Part shown: positions 29,841 through 39,216 of the stretch, one piece after another | How positions within the stretch are numbered: position 1 is the first letter of the stretch | How the letters are laid out: the number at the start of each line of letters is the position of its first letter | Source of the DNA: SIG714 sp964638675 | GTDB lineage: Bacteria > Bacillota > Clostridia > Oscillospirales > CAG-272 | Length of the DNA: 64,000 nucleotides | Direction of reading: 5' to 3' | Assembly (NCBI GenBank): GCA_964638675.1 | Contig: CAZXAU010000008.1 | Location: forward strand, 39,888 to 103,887 | Notes under the pieces: generated by a model | What the model was told of the DNA's origin: nothing | Databases searched by the model: none | What the model saw: the letters and a program-made list of their open reading frames with translations, nothing else | Translations under genes and position numbers: made by a program

Positions 29841-32217
29841 ATAATATCTCCTCATTAAGATGTCTTACAAAGTTTGCACATTCATGCAACTTAAGACGGT
29901 CGAACTTTTCGGCGATTGCTTCTTTGTCGGTTATCGACTTTGTTTCGAGCTTTCGTATGACTTTCCCGATCAGTACCTTCTCAAGTCCTTCTGCTGCCGA
30001 ATTCGGTTTGTCGGGGAAGCACGCCGAGTATACGCTGACGAATTTTTCTATCTGATTTGCTATACGGTTTCCGAACGATATATTATAAGGTGCAAGTATT
30101 TCCTCAACATTTCTTATAACATCACTGCTTTCAATATCAAAGACGTATTCTGAAAGTGCCTTTTCAAAGAGTGCTTCAATATCCGAATATGATACGAATA
30201 TCTGGGGAAGTGCCGAAGGTAAAATAGGTCTTGCTTTCGGTGCACGGCGGTCAAAATTCATTGTACTCGCTCTGTCATACACCTTGTCACTTATTTCAAA
30301 TGTCGATTCATCACGGTTTGCCGTTCCTACAAACCATACATTTTTCGGTATTTTTATGGTGTGTCCGGCAGTAAGTCCTCTGAAATTCTCATTCGAGTCG
30401 GTCCCGGAGTCTGTTTTTACAAGTCTGACATTTGCAAGTCGTATGACTCTGCCCTCGTTTTCGTTTTCCATAAGTGACAGGAAATCTGAAAAATAATACT
30501 CAATACGGCTTAGGTTCATTTCGTCAAGGACTATGAATGTAGGTATATCTGGATTGAGGGCGGCTCTGTACAATGCCTGTGTGAATTTTTTAGGTGTATA
30601 TATTTTACTGAATTCATTATAATATCCGAGAAGCTCGTTTTTATCTCTCCAAGCCGATTCGACCTCAATGATGTCGCATCTGCCCATTATGACCTCGGTT
30701 ATTATTTTCGGCAGGCTTGTCTTACCTGTTCCGCTCATTCCTTGCAATATTGCAAGCTTTGATGATGCCATTCCTGCAATAAATGTTGCAATTTCTTCTC
30801 TTGAGTATGTCAGTCGCAAACGGCATTCTCTTGCATAATCAACGATATAATTTACAAGTGAGGAAAGTGTCATTTCCTTTTCGGGACGTGAATTTTCCCG
30901 TATCTCGAGATTTCTTTCAAATATATCTCTCTGTTTATCAATTTCTTCAAATATCGGGCATATGCCGATTCCGTAAGATCCGTTTAAGTTATTGATCTTT
31001 TTGTCCGGTATATTTGCGGGCAGTTCTTCTTCGATAAGTTCACCCGACTCATTCGTACCGTACAGACCTTTTTCTTCCTTCTGTATCGCTTTGAGCATCT
31101 CTTTTTCATAACGTGATATCGGTCTGGTGAAAACCATTGCCGATGCCAGGGCGAGAGCTATCGGGAAAATGATAAATGCAGGTGAAGTAGTCGTAAAGTA
31201 TACGTCAATAGTCTCTATCAATCCGGGATCAATGATGCTGCCATCTACCCGTGTGAACATGTCAAATATTTCTTTCAATGACTGCTGATTCATCTTCTGC
31301 ACGATTTCATAATACTTTCCGAACAGTGATGTCACGGTTATCAGCTCACCGCATGCAAAGACAGTTGCGGTTGAAAATTTAGCAAACCATTTGTTCTTTC
31401 CGGCGGCAGAAGCAACGGTCAGAGTGAGCGATACAACGATCGAGACAAGACCGCAAAAAACCAAGAATGCCAACACTTGAAGATCTTTGGGTAAATCCTG
31501 TATATTGGAAAATAGATCTGATGCATTGAGTCTCAACTCATATTCGCTGTATGGAAGTTTAAGGGTAGATACGACCACATCTGTTGTAAGTGAAAGATAT
31601 ACGAGTGTCAGAAATGCCGCTATAAAAAGGAATGATATTATCTTATAGGTAAACGCCTTATTGTCAGTTCTCTTTGTCTTTTTTCTCAGATTGCTCTTCT
31701 TTTTCGGTTCTTCACTTAACAGCTCACACAGTACGGTCAATACTGCGATAAATATTATACTGTCAAAAAATGAATCTCCGGGTGTGAGATAGGTGTTTGT
31801 AAGCTTATTGAAAAATACAAGACAGGATGATGTAATGAAGAGCGTTATGCTGACTATCAGAATGTAAATTGTAAAAAGCGAGCTCTTTCCTGAACTCTTT
31901 TTTCCTGATAAAAGAATGTTTTTCAAAGTCAGACTGAGAATCACTGCGCCGGGAATCAGGCTTGCTATCCATATAATAGACAATATAAAAACCATGGTAT
32001 TTTTTATATTGAATTCCAACAGAGCAGAGCTCATGGAAAGTTCTTCAAAGATCTCGCTGTTGAAAATAGAAACGTAAGGAATGATAGCAATAATATTCAG
32101 TAAAATCAAGATGACTTTTCGTGTTACTTTGGATGTAAGTACCATTTTCAGCAATACAACAAAATCATAATCGTTTTTGCGATTGCCATTCCGGCCGTTA
32201 AATCTGCTGTTGTCCAT
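29833..32217 (-). CDS. Membrane-embedded McrB-like AAA+ ATPase
   Basis: 794 residues. About eight hydrophobic helices occupy residues 25-380 (examples: ILLNIIAIIPYVSIF, FIAAFLTLVYLSL, IIFPIALALASAMVF), with a charged loop before a C-terminal AAA+ domain of McrB/MoxR type: Walker A GMSGTGKTS (near 494), Walker B FIVLDEMNLS (near 565) and sensor-1 region FVGTANRDES (near 633). McrB has MNxxD here, so nucleotide preference (GTP or ATP) is open. Canonical McrB carries a soluble DNA-binding N-terminus; this one is replaced by membrane helices. Strong start: AGGAG 9 nt before ATG, with its own promoter. The partner gene overlaps its end. Role in defence, membrane stress or envelope assembly is not known. 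Confidence 0.8.
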   Translation of the reverse strand: MDNSRFNGRNGNRKNDYDFVVLLKMVLTSKVTRKVILILLNIIAIIPYVSIFNSEIFEELSMSSALLEFNIKNTMVFILSIIWIASLIPGAVILSLTLKNILLSGKKSSGKSSLFTIYILIVSITLFITSSCLVFFNKLTNTYLTPGDSFFDSIIFIAVLTVLCELLSEEPKKKSNLRKKTKRTDNKAFTYKIISFLFIAAFLTLVYLSLTTDVVVSTLKLPYSEYELRLNASDLFSNIQDLPKDLQVLAFLVFCGLVSIVVSLTLTVASAAGKNKWFAKFSTATVFACGELITVTSLFGKYYEIVQKMNQQSLKEIFDMFTRVDGSIIDPGLIETIDVYFTTTSPAFIIFPIALALASAMVFTRPISRYEKEMLKAIQKEEKGLYGTNESGELIEEELPANIPDKKINNLNGSYGIGICPIFEEIDKQRDIFERNLEIRENSRPEKEMTLSSLVNYIVDYARECRLRLTYSREEIATFIAGMASSKLAILQGMSGTGKTSLPKIITEVIMGRCDIIEVESAWRDKNELLGYYNEFSKIYTPKKFTQALYRAALNPDIPTFIVLDEMNLSRIEYYFSDFLSLMENENEGRVIRLANVRLVKTDSGTDSNENFRGLTAGHTIKIPKNVWFVGTANRDESTFEISDKVYDRASTMNFDRRAPKARPILPSALPQIFVSYSDIEALFEKALSEYVFDIESSDVIRNVEEILAPYNISFGNRIANQIEKFVSVYSACFPDKPNSAAEGLEKVLIGKVIRKLETKSITDKEAIAEKFDRLKLHECANFVRHLNEEILFD

Positions 32218-32342
32218 TATTTTTTCTCCTGTAAAAAATTGTGATCTTATGCCTTATTAAGCATCTGCTTTGAAAAATACCGAAAATATGATATTATCGG
32301 TAGAACGTTCCGTCTGAACGCGTATAATATAATGCCAATAAG

Positions 32343-32371
32343 ATTTTACCACACTATTATGCTTTTTTCAA
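32343..32371 (-). promoter_or_regulatory. Promoter of the membrane AAA+ gene pair
   Basis: On the minus strand: TTGAAA (32371-32366), 17-nt spacer, TAAAAT (32348-32343). About 120 nt of leader follow before the ATG. It contains AACGTT/GAACG inverted segments near 32300-32325 that could form a hairpin. With the yicC promoter this accounts for the 32218-32606 gap. Confidence 0.7.
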
Positions 32372-32502
32372 GTGTTTTTTTATTGTTAGCCTAAAAATTA
32401 TAAATTCAATTAGTTTAAAAATATTTTTTTAAAACACCGCTCTGAAACATGGAGAATAATTGGAAAAAAATCTGACTGAGGCAAATTTTTTTTGCCTGAA
32501 TA

Positions 32503-32531
32503 TTGACATTCAGATGAAAATATGATATAAT
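32503..32531 (+). promoter_or_regulatory. Promoter of the yicC-remA-gmk block
   Basis: TTGACA, 17-nt spacer, TATAAT (32526-32531). An AT-rich hairpin (GGCAAA/TTTGCC, about 32480-32497) lies just upstream. Confidence 0.85.
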
Positions 32532-32606
32532 TAAAGTAATTTAGTGTTGGAATTATTCAATGGATATTCTGTTGTTTTTTTGAAAAAAACGAAAGGAATT
32601 GTGATT

Positions 32607-33494
32607 ATGGCAAAGAGCATGACTGGCTTCGGACGTGCTGTCGGAGTTGTCAACGGTCGCGAGATAAGAGTTGAAATCAGGGCTGTGAATTCAAAATACC
32701 TTGATTTGACGGTCAAGCTTCCGAAGAATTGCGGCGCTTTTGAGGGTAAAATAAAGACATATATAGAAAAGAGCGGAATATCAAGAGGTAAGGTGGATGT
32801 TTATCTCTCAATCAACGACATTGACGCTTCTTCTGTCAGTGTTGAGCTTGACAGGGCATATGCACGTTCATATATCAATGCGCTTTACTCTCTCAGAGAT
32901 GAATTTTCGCTTAAGGACGATATAAGTGTAATGTCGGTTGCCGCAAACCAGCTTGTTTTCACTGCATTGGCAAATGAGATCGATTATGACAGCCTTTGGG
33001 AGGATGTCACCGGAGTTCTTGAAGATGCCGTTACAATGTTTATAGAGGCAAGAGCGAAAGAGGGCGAGCGAATCGCAAACGACCTTCTTGCAAAGAAGGA
33101 TGAGCTTGAAAAAATGCGGCTTGAGCTGCTTGAAAGATCAAAGCATTATGTGTCGGATTACCGTGCAAGGTTAGAGGAAAAACTCCGAGAAATTCTTGCA
33201 GAGAGATCTGTAGTTGCCGACGAGAACAGAATATTGACCGAGTGTGCAATTTATGCCGACAAAACGGCAATTGATGAAGAGCTTGTCCGCCTTTCGATTC
33301 ACATGAAGGCATTTGAGGAGATGTTCAGACAGGATGAACCTATCGGAAGAAAGCTTGATTTTCTTCTTCAGGAGTTCAACCGTGAGATCAATACTTCGGG
33401 CTCCAAATGTTCGGATGCAGAGAGTACGGCGATAGTTGTCAATATGAAAACACTGACAGAAAAGATCCGTGAGCAGGTTCAGAATCTTGAATGA
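32607..33494 (+). CDS. yicC: YicC family endoribonuclease-like protein
   Basis: 295-residue YicC/YloC protein: MAKSMTGFGRAV at the N-terminus, EIRAVNSKYLD, and the C-terminal DUF1732 part with REINTSGSKCSDAE. E. coli YicC is reported as an RNase acting on certain small RNAs. Start at 32607 with GAAAGGAA upstream; the frame extends to 32544 but begins before any ribosome site. First gene of the conserved yicC-remA-gmk-rpoZ order. Confidence 0.93.
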   Translation: MAKSMTGFGRAVGVVNGREIRVEIRAVNSKYLDLTVKLPKNCGAFEGKIKTYIEKSGISRGKVDVYLSINDIDASSVSVELDRAYARSYINALYSLRDEFSLKDDISVMSVAANQLVFTALANEIDYDSLWEDVTGVLEDAVTMFIEARAKEGERIANDLLAKKDELEKMRLELLERSKHYVSDYRARLEEKLREILAERSVVADENRILTECAIYADKTAIDEELVRLSIHMKAFEEMFRQDEPIGRKLDFLLQEFNREINTSGSKCSDAESTAIVVNMKTLTEKIREQVQNLE

Positions 33495-33609
33495 TATTTT
33501 TGCCTGAGCTTCATTTGACGGGGATTATGTTTATTCTGCAATGAAACTGATTGCAAAGAATATAAATATACAGAAATTATTTATCGCATAACAGGGAGGA
33601 GATATTTTA

Positions 33610-33876
33610 ATGACATTTATTAGTGTCGGCTACGGAAATATCGTTGCTGCAGACAGAATTATATCGGTTGCCGCACCCGACAGTGCACCTATAAAACGAC
33701 TCGTTTTTGATGCAAAGGAAGCCGGCAGAGCTATCGATCTTTGTTGCGGAAGAAAGTGCCGATCGGTCATTGTATGTGATACCGACCATGTTATAACAAC
33801 ATCCCTGACGCTTGAACGTCTGTCTGCAAGGCTCATGGGAGATGTTGACAGTGCGGAAAATGATGATGAAGGTTGA
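33610..33876 (+). CDS. remA: RemA/DUF370 DNA-binding regulator
   Basis: 88-residue DUF370 protein (SVGYGNIVAADRIISVAAPDSAPIKRL). In Bacillus, RemA is a ring-forming DNA-binding protein that activates extracellular-matrix and osmoprotection genes. Strong GGGAGGAG before the ATG. In this lineage its position next to yicC and gmk is the standard one; targets here are unknown. Confidence 0.93.
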   Translation: MTFISVGYGNIVAADRIISVAAPDSAPIKRLVFDAKEAGRAIDLCCGRKCRSVIVCDTDHVITTSLTLERLSARLMGDVDSAENDDEG

Positions 33877-34003
33877 ATGGCATTATTGAGTTATTGTGTT
33901 GTAATTAGGCTTTTTGATTTTGTGATTTAAAGATTGCAGATTCATTTTGCTGATAGTTTTAGTTGAAGCTCTGCTTCTGTGTTACCATGAAAGGCTAAGA
34001 AAA

Positions 34004-34624
34004 ATGAAAAAAGGAAAGTTGCTTGTTATTTCAGGACCCTCGGGTTCAGGAAAGAGCTTTGTTGCTCAGATTCTTAAAAAAGAGTTCGGTTATGCATTGT
34101 CGGTATCTTATGCTACGAGAGCCCCACGACCTCTCGAGGTTGACGGTGAAAGTTATCACTTCATTTCTGAGGAAGAGTTCTCAGAGAAGATCAGGCAGAA
34201 TGAATTGCTTGAATATGCACAGTATACCACATGTCATTACGGTACACCTAAGGAATTTGTTGACAGGAACCTTGAACAAGGCAACGATGTCATACTTGAG
34301 ATCGACATTCAGGGTGCAAGACAGGTCAAACCCAATTATCCCGATATTTTTCTTTTCATGCTCGTTCCGCCTGATATTTACTCATTGCAGAAACGTCTCC
34401 AAGGAAGAAATGATACCTCTGAGGAGGAGATGTGCAAACGGCTGAAGATAGCGGAATCTGAGATTTCTCATATAGACGAATATGATTACATAATCGTAAA
34501 TGCTGACGGCGGTGCAAGAGCGGCGGCAAGTACGATAAATGATATAATAAAGGGCATTGACACGCATGATGAATGCAGGACAGAAAACAATCCCGATTTT
34601 ATGAAACATTTCTATAAAGAATAG
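34004..34624 (+). CDS. gmk: Guanylate kinase
   Basis: 206-residue enzyme phosphorylating GMP to GDP. P-loop GPSGSGKS near the N-terminus, then SYATRAPRPLEVDGESYHF (GMP-binding) and DIQGARQVK. The start at 34004 is at the normal gmk position; the in-frame extension to 33947 adds residues unlike the family. The ribosome site (GAAAGGC) is weak, and a small GAAGC/GCTTC hairpin lies 25-40 nt upstream. Confidence 0.96.
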   Translation: MKKGKLLVISGPSGSGKSFVAQILKKEFGYALSVSYATRAPRPLEVDGESYHFISEEEFSEKIRQNELLEYAQYTTCHYGTPKEFVDRNLEQGNDVILEIDIQGARQVKPNYPDIFLFMLVPPDIYSLQKRLQGRNDTSEEEMCKRLKIAESEISHIDEYDYIIVNADGGARAAASTINDIIKGIDTHDECRTENNPDFMKHFYKE

Positions 34625-34645
34625 ATATAAATAAGGAGAAAAAAG

Positions 34646-34921
34646 ATGATTTATCCTACAATCGAAACACTCGGCGGCGGTGTATACGATCGCTATCCTA
34701 TCACGGTGGCAGTTGCAAAAGCGGCACGCCTTGTCAACGAACAGTACAGTAAGGAAAAGGAAGAAGCGGAAAGGCTTATAGGAAGTAAGGGTTCAGATAA
34801 ATGCATCAATGCACTTATCCCTGAAGAAATTCGTGATGAAAAAGCGGTTAAGGTCGCTATCGACCGTATTAAAAGCGGTTATTACCGTATCGTTGAGCCG
34901 GAAAATAAAAACGAGGACTGA
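34646..34921 (+). CDS. rpoZ: RNA polymerase omega subunit
   Basis: 91 residues. The YDRYPITVAVAKAARL segment and the following RIKSGYYRI match the omega family, which assists assembly of core polymerase on beta-prime. AAGGAG precedes the ATG; 21 nt after gmk. In most Firmicutes coaBC follows; here it does not, and priA comes next after 137 nt. Confidence 0.92.
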   Translation: MIYPTIETLGGGVYDRYPITVAVAKAARLVNEQYSKEKEEAERLIGSKGSDKCINALIPEEIRDEKAVKVAIDRIKSGYYRIVEPENKNED

Positions 34922-34931
34922 ATGAAGAATT

Positions 34932-34966
34932 AACGGGGGGCGAGGATATCCTTGATCTCCGTTTTT
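34932..34966 (+). terminator. Possible terminator after rpoZ
   Basis: AACGG/CCGTT outer pairing around a perfect AGGATATCCT palindrome (34943-34952), followed by TTTTTCCC. Interior loops make it weak. Confidence 0.4.
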
Positions 34967-35058
34967 CCCGATTTTCAGGAGAAATTTTTTCTATTATTCT
35001 TGCGGAATCGCCGATAAGAGAGTGATTATTGCTATAAGGACAGGGAATTGACAGGATT

Positions 35059-37572
35059 ATGAACCGAGATATCAACGCTGCCGGAATTTATATACTTGAT
35101 CTGCCTTTTGCTGCCGATCGTGAATACTCATATTCGTTGCCGTATGATCTTCGCAGTAATCTGCGTCCCGGCTGTCTTGTATGTGTTCCCTTCGGAAAGT
35201 CAAACAAACTGATGACAGGTGTGGTTTCAGATCTTTACCACCTTGACGACAGGTCAAAGCTCAAAGCTGTATACGGACGCTTTACCGATACCGTGATCGA
35301 CTGCTTCAGTGATGAAATGATGAAGCTTGCCTTTTTTATGAAAGACAACTTTTTCTGTTCGGTGGGTGAAGCTCTTCGTGCAATGCTCCCGAGCGGAACT
35401 ATGGGAAGAGTGGATATTGAATATTATGCAATTCCAGATCTTGACACATCTGAGCTTCCGCTTGAATGCCTGAAGGTGTATGAACATATACTTGTTTCAT
35501 CCTTTTCAAATAAGGACGGCAGCGGCGTATTTCTTAAAGAACTTCAGAACGCTTTCGGAGTCGGCGTTGATAACTGCCTGTCACTCCTTTGCACAAATGG
35601 ATATATCCGAAAGAGCTTCAGCATAAGACAAAGTGCAGGAGAGGCTACGCTTGAATTTGTTGAGCTTATTTCAGAGTGCAATGACGAGCTTATGCTTTCA
35701 CTTTCACGCAGTCGGAAGCAAAAGGATGTTGTCAAATACCTTTCTGATTTCGGAAGTGTATCAATGTCTGAGCTCAGGGAAACATTGGGTGTTACAAGAC
35801 AGGTGATATTATCGCTCGAAAAAAAGGGAATAGTTGAGATAAACGATATAAGGCATTACCGTTCACCGTATGCTTCAAAAAGCTTTGGGGGCAGTGGTGA
35901 AAACATTCTAAATGACGAACAAAGGAATGCATATGAAACGATATCGGGTCTGATCGACAGTTCCAAAGCGGCAGGCGTTCTCCTTCATGGAGTTACGGGA
36001 AGCGGAAAAACAAGGGTAATGAAAGAGGTCATTGACAAAGTGATCTCAAAGGGCAAAAGCGTTATAGTACTCGTGCCCGAAATTTCCCTGACTCCTCAGA
36101 CCGTTTCTATATTCTCATCCTATTACGGAAATGATATAGCGGTCATTCATTCGGCACTTTCCACCGGCGAAAAATTCGATGAATGGCAGAGAATATACGA
36201 AGGCAAGGCGAAGATCTGTATAGGAACCAGGTCTGCTGTATTTGCTCCATTCAAAAACCTCGGATTGATCATTATCGACGAGGAGCAGGAGCATACATTC
36301 AAATCGGATTCTTCACCGAGATATCATGCAAGAGATGTTGCGCGTTTTCGCTGTGCATACCATTCAGCTTTGATGTTGCTCTCATCGGCAACCCCGTCGG
36401 TCGAAAGCTATTATAAGGCAAAAAACAATCAGTATACACTTGTTGAGCTCAAGGAAAGGTATTCAAAGAATCCTCTTCCCGAAACTTTTATATACGATAT
36501 GAGGGGACATGATGCCGGGAAGCCGATAGGCGAACTGCTCAGGATCAACCTTGCCGAAAACATGGAATCATCCGAGCAGTCGATCATATTCATGAACCGC
36601 AGGGGATTCAGCAATTATGCTTCGTGTACACTCTGCGGAAATATAATCAAATGCCCTAATTGCTCGGTTTCACTGACATACCATACAAAGGACAAAACAC
36701 CGGTGCTTTGGGCAGATTCTCCGCAGGCGAGAAAGGATAACGGATACCTTTTGTGCCATTATTGCGGATATAAACGGTCTGTTCCCGACAACTGTCCCGA
36801 GTGCGGAAATAAAATTGTGCACTTCATCGGATATGGGACGCAGTTTATCGAAAAAGAGATAAAGAACAGTATAGAGCAGGCAAGGGTCATAAGGCTTGAT
36901 GCCGATACAACAAAGACAAAATTCTCATTTGACGAGCTTCTCGGTGCATTCAGGCGTGGGGAAGGTGATATTCTTCTCGGCACTCAGATGGTTGCAAAAG
37001 GACATGATTTTCCGAATGTTACGCTTGTTGGTGTAATAAATGCCGACTGCGGCTTCGGAGCGAGCGATTACAGAGCGGCTGAACGTACATTTTCACTTAT
37101 AACTCAGGTTATCGGAAGAGCCGGGAGAGCAGGAAAAAAAGGACGTGCAATAATTCAGACATCGTCACCCGATTCAAAAACAATACGCTTTGCTGCAAGT
37201 CAGAATTATAGAGCATTTTATGAAAATGAAATTGCTGTAAGACATGCACTTGTATTTCCACCCTTTTGCGATATTGCGGCTCTGACATTAACATCTGCCG
37301 ATGAAAAGGCACTTCTCAATCTGTCGGATCTTGCCCGCAAAAAAGTAAAAGAATTGCTTGGAGGCGAATTTTCAGATGTGGCAGTTCAGGTCTTCGGACC
37401 GCTTGAGGCTCCGATATTCAGACTTCGTGAAAAAATGAGAATGAAGCTGATAATAAAATGTAAAGCCAATAAACGCACGAGGGCTTTTTTGTCACAACTG
37501 CTCAGCTCTGTGGGCAAGCTTGCAGGGAATAATGTCACGGTACATATGGATATCAATCCAACCGAAATATAA
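35059..37572 (+). CDS. priA: Primosomal protein N' (PriA replication-restart helicase)
   Basis: 837-residue superfamily-2 helicase that reloads the replisome at collapsed forks. N-terminal DNA-binding region, then helicase motifs GVTGSGKTR (Walker A, about residue 311-319), IIIDEEQEHTFKSD (motif II), LLSSATPS, a zinc-binding insertion (CTLCGNIIKCPNCS and CHYCGYKRSVPDNCPECG), and QVIGRAGRAGKKG. It is slightly longer than the usual 730-820. Start at 35059 is an ATG 137 nt after rpoZ, behind GACAGG, a modest ribosome site. Confidence 0.95.
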   Translation: MNRDINAAGIYILDLPFAADREYSYSLPYDLRSNLRPGCLVCVPFGKSNKLMTGVVSDLYHLDDRSKLKAVYGRFTDTVIDCFSDEMMKLAFFMKDNFFCSVGEALRAMLPSGTMGRVDIEYYAIPDLDTSELPLECLKVYEHILVSSFSNKDGSGVFLKELQNAFGVGVDNCLSLLCTNGYIRKSFSIRQSAGEATLEFVELISECNDELMLSLSRSRKQKDVVKYLSDFGSVSMSELRETLGVTRQVILSLEKKGIVEINDIRHYRSPYASKSFGGSGENILNDEQRNAYETISGLIDSSKAAGVLLHGVTGSGKTRVMKEVIDKVISKGKSVIVLVPEISLTPQTVSIFSSYYGNDIAVIHSALSTGEKFDEWQRIYEGKAKICIGTRSAVFAPFKNLGLIIIDEEQEHTFKSDSSPRYHARDVARFRCAYHSALMLLSSATPSVESYYKAKNNQYTLVELKERYSKNPLPETFIYDMRGHDAGKPIGELLRINLAENMESSEQSIIFMNRRGFSNYASCTLCGNIIKCPNCSVSLTYHTKDKTPVLWADSPQARKDNGYLLCHYCGYKRSVPDNCPECGNKIVHFIGYGTQFIEKEIKNSIEQARVIRLDADTTKTKFSFDELLGAFRRGEGDILLGTQMVAKGHDFPNVTLVGVINADCGFGASDYRAAERTFSLITQVIGRAGRAGKKGRAIIQTSSPDSKTIRFAASQNYRAFYENEIAVRHALVFPPFCDIAALTLTSADEKALLNLSDLARKKVKELLGGEFSDVAVQVFGPLEAPIFRLREKMRMKLIIKCKANKRTRAFLSQLLSSVGKLAGNNVTVHMDINPTEI

Positions 37573-37626
37573 ATATAAAAAATCAGGGAATTATTATAAA
37601 AGTAACTGTAAATTTGAGAGGATATA

Positions 37627-37732
37627 GCGTGAAAGATATGTTGATCCGATTTGGGCGTGTATCTGTTTCACGCCCAAATTCGCTGAGTATCCTCAGTGAA
37701 TTTCCTAAGTGATTTGTGCCGCCTAACGGCGG
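37627..37732 (+). promoter_or_regulatory. Structured leader of def with alternative pairings
   Basis: Three successive stems: an 11-bp perfect stem (37649-37659 with 37669-37679), CTGAG-TATC-CTCAG (37683-37696, extendable to 9 bp), and CCGCC-TAAC-GGCGG (37719-37732). GCGTGAAA at 37627-37634 can instead pair with TTTCACGC at 37666-37673, which excludes the first stem. The last hairpin abuts the GGAGG that precedes the def start at 37749, so it could mask or position it. No match to a known riboswitch is claimed. Confidence 0.6.
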
Positions 37733-37748
37733 AGGAATGGAGATTATT

Positions 37749-38234
37749 ATGGCATTGCTTAAGGTCGTAAAAATAGGGGACGAAATTCTCCGTAAAAAAT
37801 GCAGGGAAGTGACCGAGATCACACCGAAAATAAAACAGCTTATCGATGATATGATTGATACATTGCATAAGGAGCAGGGGGCAGGACTTGCCGCACCGCA
37901 GGTCGGCATTCTTAAGAGGATCTGCATCGTTGAAACCGAACCCGAAAAGCTGTATGTCCTCATCAATCCGAAGATCGTCGCATATTACGGTGAACAGGAG
38001 GACGCAGAAGGATGCCTTTCGATTCCCGGAAAATGGGGACTGGTTCGCCGACCGATGGGAATTACCGTATCGGCACTTGACGAAAACGGTAATGAAGTGA
38101 CGCATGTAGTAAACGGATTTACGGCAAGGGCATTTTGCCATGAGATCGACCACCTTGACGGAAGGCTGTATATAGACAAGGCTTCGAGAATGCTCAGCAA
38201 AAAAGAAATTGAAGAGTTGAGAAGCGAAGACTGA
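37749..38234 (+). CDS. def: Peptide deformylase
   Basis: 161-residue Fe/Zn enzyme removing formyl from nascent N-termini. The three active-site motifs are intact: GAGLAAPQVG, EGCLSIPG and CHEIDH (HEIDH metal ligands with the motif-2 Cys). The start at 37749 gives the normal MALLKVVKIGD N-terminus behind GGAGG at 37731-37735; earlier GTG 37716 and ATG 37737 are in frame but lie in the leader hairpin or against the ribosome site. Followed by fmt, the enzyme making the substrate's formyl group. Confidence 0.95.
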   Translation: MALLKVVKIGDEILRKKCREVTEITPKIKQLIDDMIDTLHKEQGAGLAAPQVGILKRICIVETEPEKLYVLINPKIVAYYGEQEDAEGCLSIPGKWGLVRRPMGITVSALDENGNEVTHVVNGFTARAFCHEIDHLDGRLYIDKASRMLSKKEIEELRSED

Positions 38235-38264
38235 AAACTTTGAGCTGAAAAGGGGAAGATCATA

Positions 38265-39206
38265 TTGAGAATATTATATATGGGAACGCCTGATTTTGCA
38301 GTTACACCGATGAAATTACTGCATGAGGGCGGTCATGAAATAGTCGGAGTCGTTACACAGCCCGACAAACCGCAGGGCAGAAAAATGATACCGACACCGT
38401 CAAGTGTCAAGGTTGCGGCACAGAATATGGGACTTGATGTATATACTCCGCAAAAACTGAAAAACGGAGAGCTTGCTCCTGTTCTGGATGAACTTAAGCC
38501 TGATGTTATAATCGTTGTGGCATACGGAAAGATACTTCCGGGATATGTCCTTGATTACCCTGAATACGGGTGTATCAATCTGCACGGTTCTATTTTGCCG
38601 AAATATCGGGGGGCCGCACCGATGCAAAGATCGATAATGAACGGTGAGCGGCAGGTCGGTGCGACGATCATGTATATGAATGCAGGTATGGACACAGGTG
38701 ACATGATTGAAAAATATGTCATTGATCTGAGTGATGATATGACTCTCGGTGATCTGCATGATGATCTTTCGCTTCACGGCGGAGAGCTTCTGCTCAAGGT
38801 TATTGACGATATAGAAAACGGCAGAAATATAACAGCCGTGGCACAGGATGAATCACTTGCAAGCTATGCACCGAAAATTGAAAACGAAGATATGCTTGTA
38901 AACTTTTGTGCAAGTGCAAAGCAGGTGCATGATCACATTAGAGGGCTGTCGCCTTCGCCGCTTGCATTTGCCTATCTGAACGGCAAAAAGATCAAGATAG
39001 TACATTCATCGATAGTTGAGCAGCAGAGCGAAAACGATTCAGCCGGTGAAGTCATAGCTCTTAATAAATCGGGAATTGTCGTTGCATGTAAGCACGGAAG
39101 CATTCTGATCGATGCAGTCATTCCCGAGGGGAAAAAGCAAATGGATGCACGGTCGTTTATCAACGGCAGGGGTGTGGAGATCGGCGATATTTTTTCTGCT
39201 GAATGA
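38265..39206 (+). CDS. fmt: Methionyl-tRNA formyltransferase
   Basis: 313 residues. Formylates initiator Met-tRNA using 10-formyl-THF. Motifs: MGTPDFAV at the N-terminus, then GCINLHGSILPKYRGAAP (formate-binding site) and the C-terminal tRNA-binding domain. Start is TTG at 38265 (AAGGGGAAG upstream); no better ATG precedes the conserved RILYMGTP. Functional pair with def. Confidence 0.96.
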   Translation: MRILYMGTPDFAVTPMKLLHEGGHEIVGVVTQPDKPQGRKMIPTPSSVKVAAQNMGLDVYTPQKLKNGELAPVLDELKPDVIIVVAYGKILPGYVLDYPEYGCINLHGSILPKYRGAAPMQRSIMNGERQVGATIMYMNAGMDTGDMIEKYVIDLSDDMTLGDLHDDLSLHGGELLLKVIDDIENGRNITAVAQDESLASYAPKIENEDMLVNFCASAKQVHDHIRGLSPSPLAFAYLNGKKIKIVHSSIVEQQSENDSAGEVIALNKSGIVVACKHGSILIDAVIPEGKKQMDARSFINGRGVEIGDIFSAE

Positions 39207-39216
39207 GGACAAGTGT

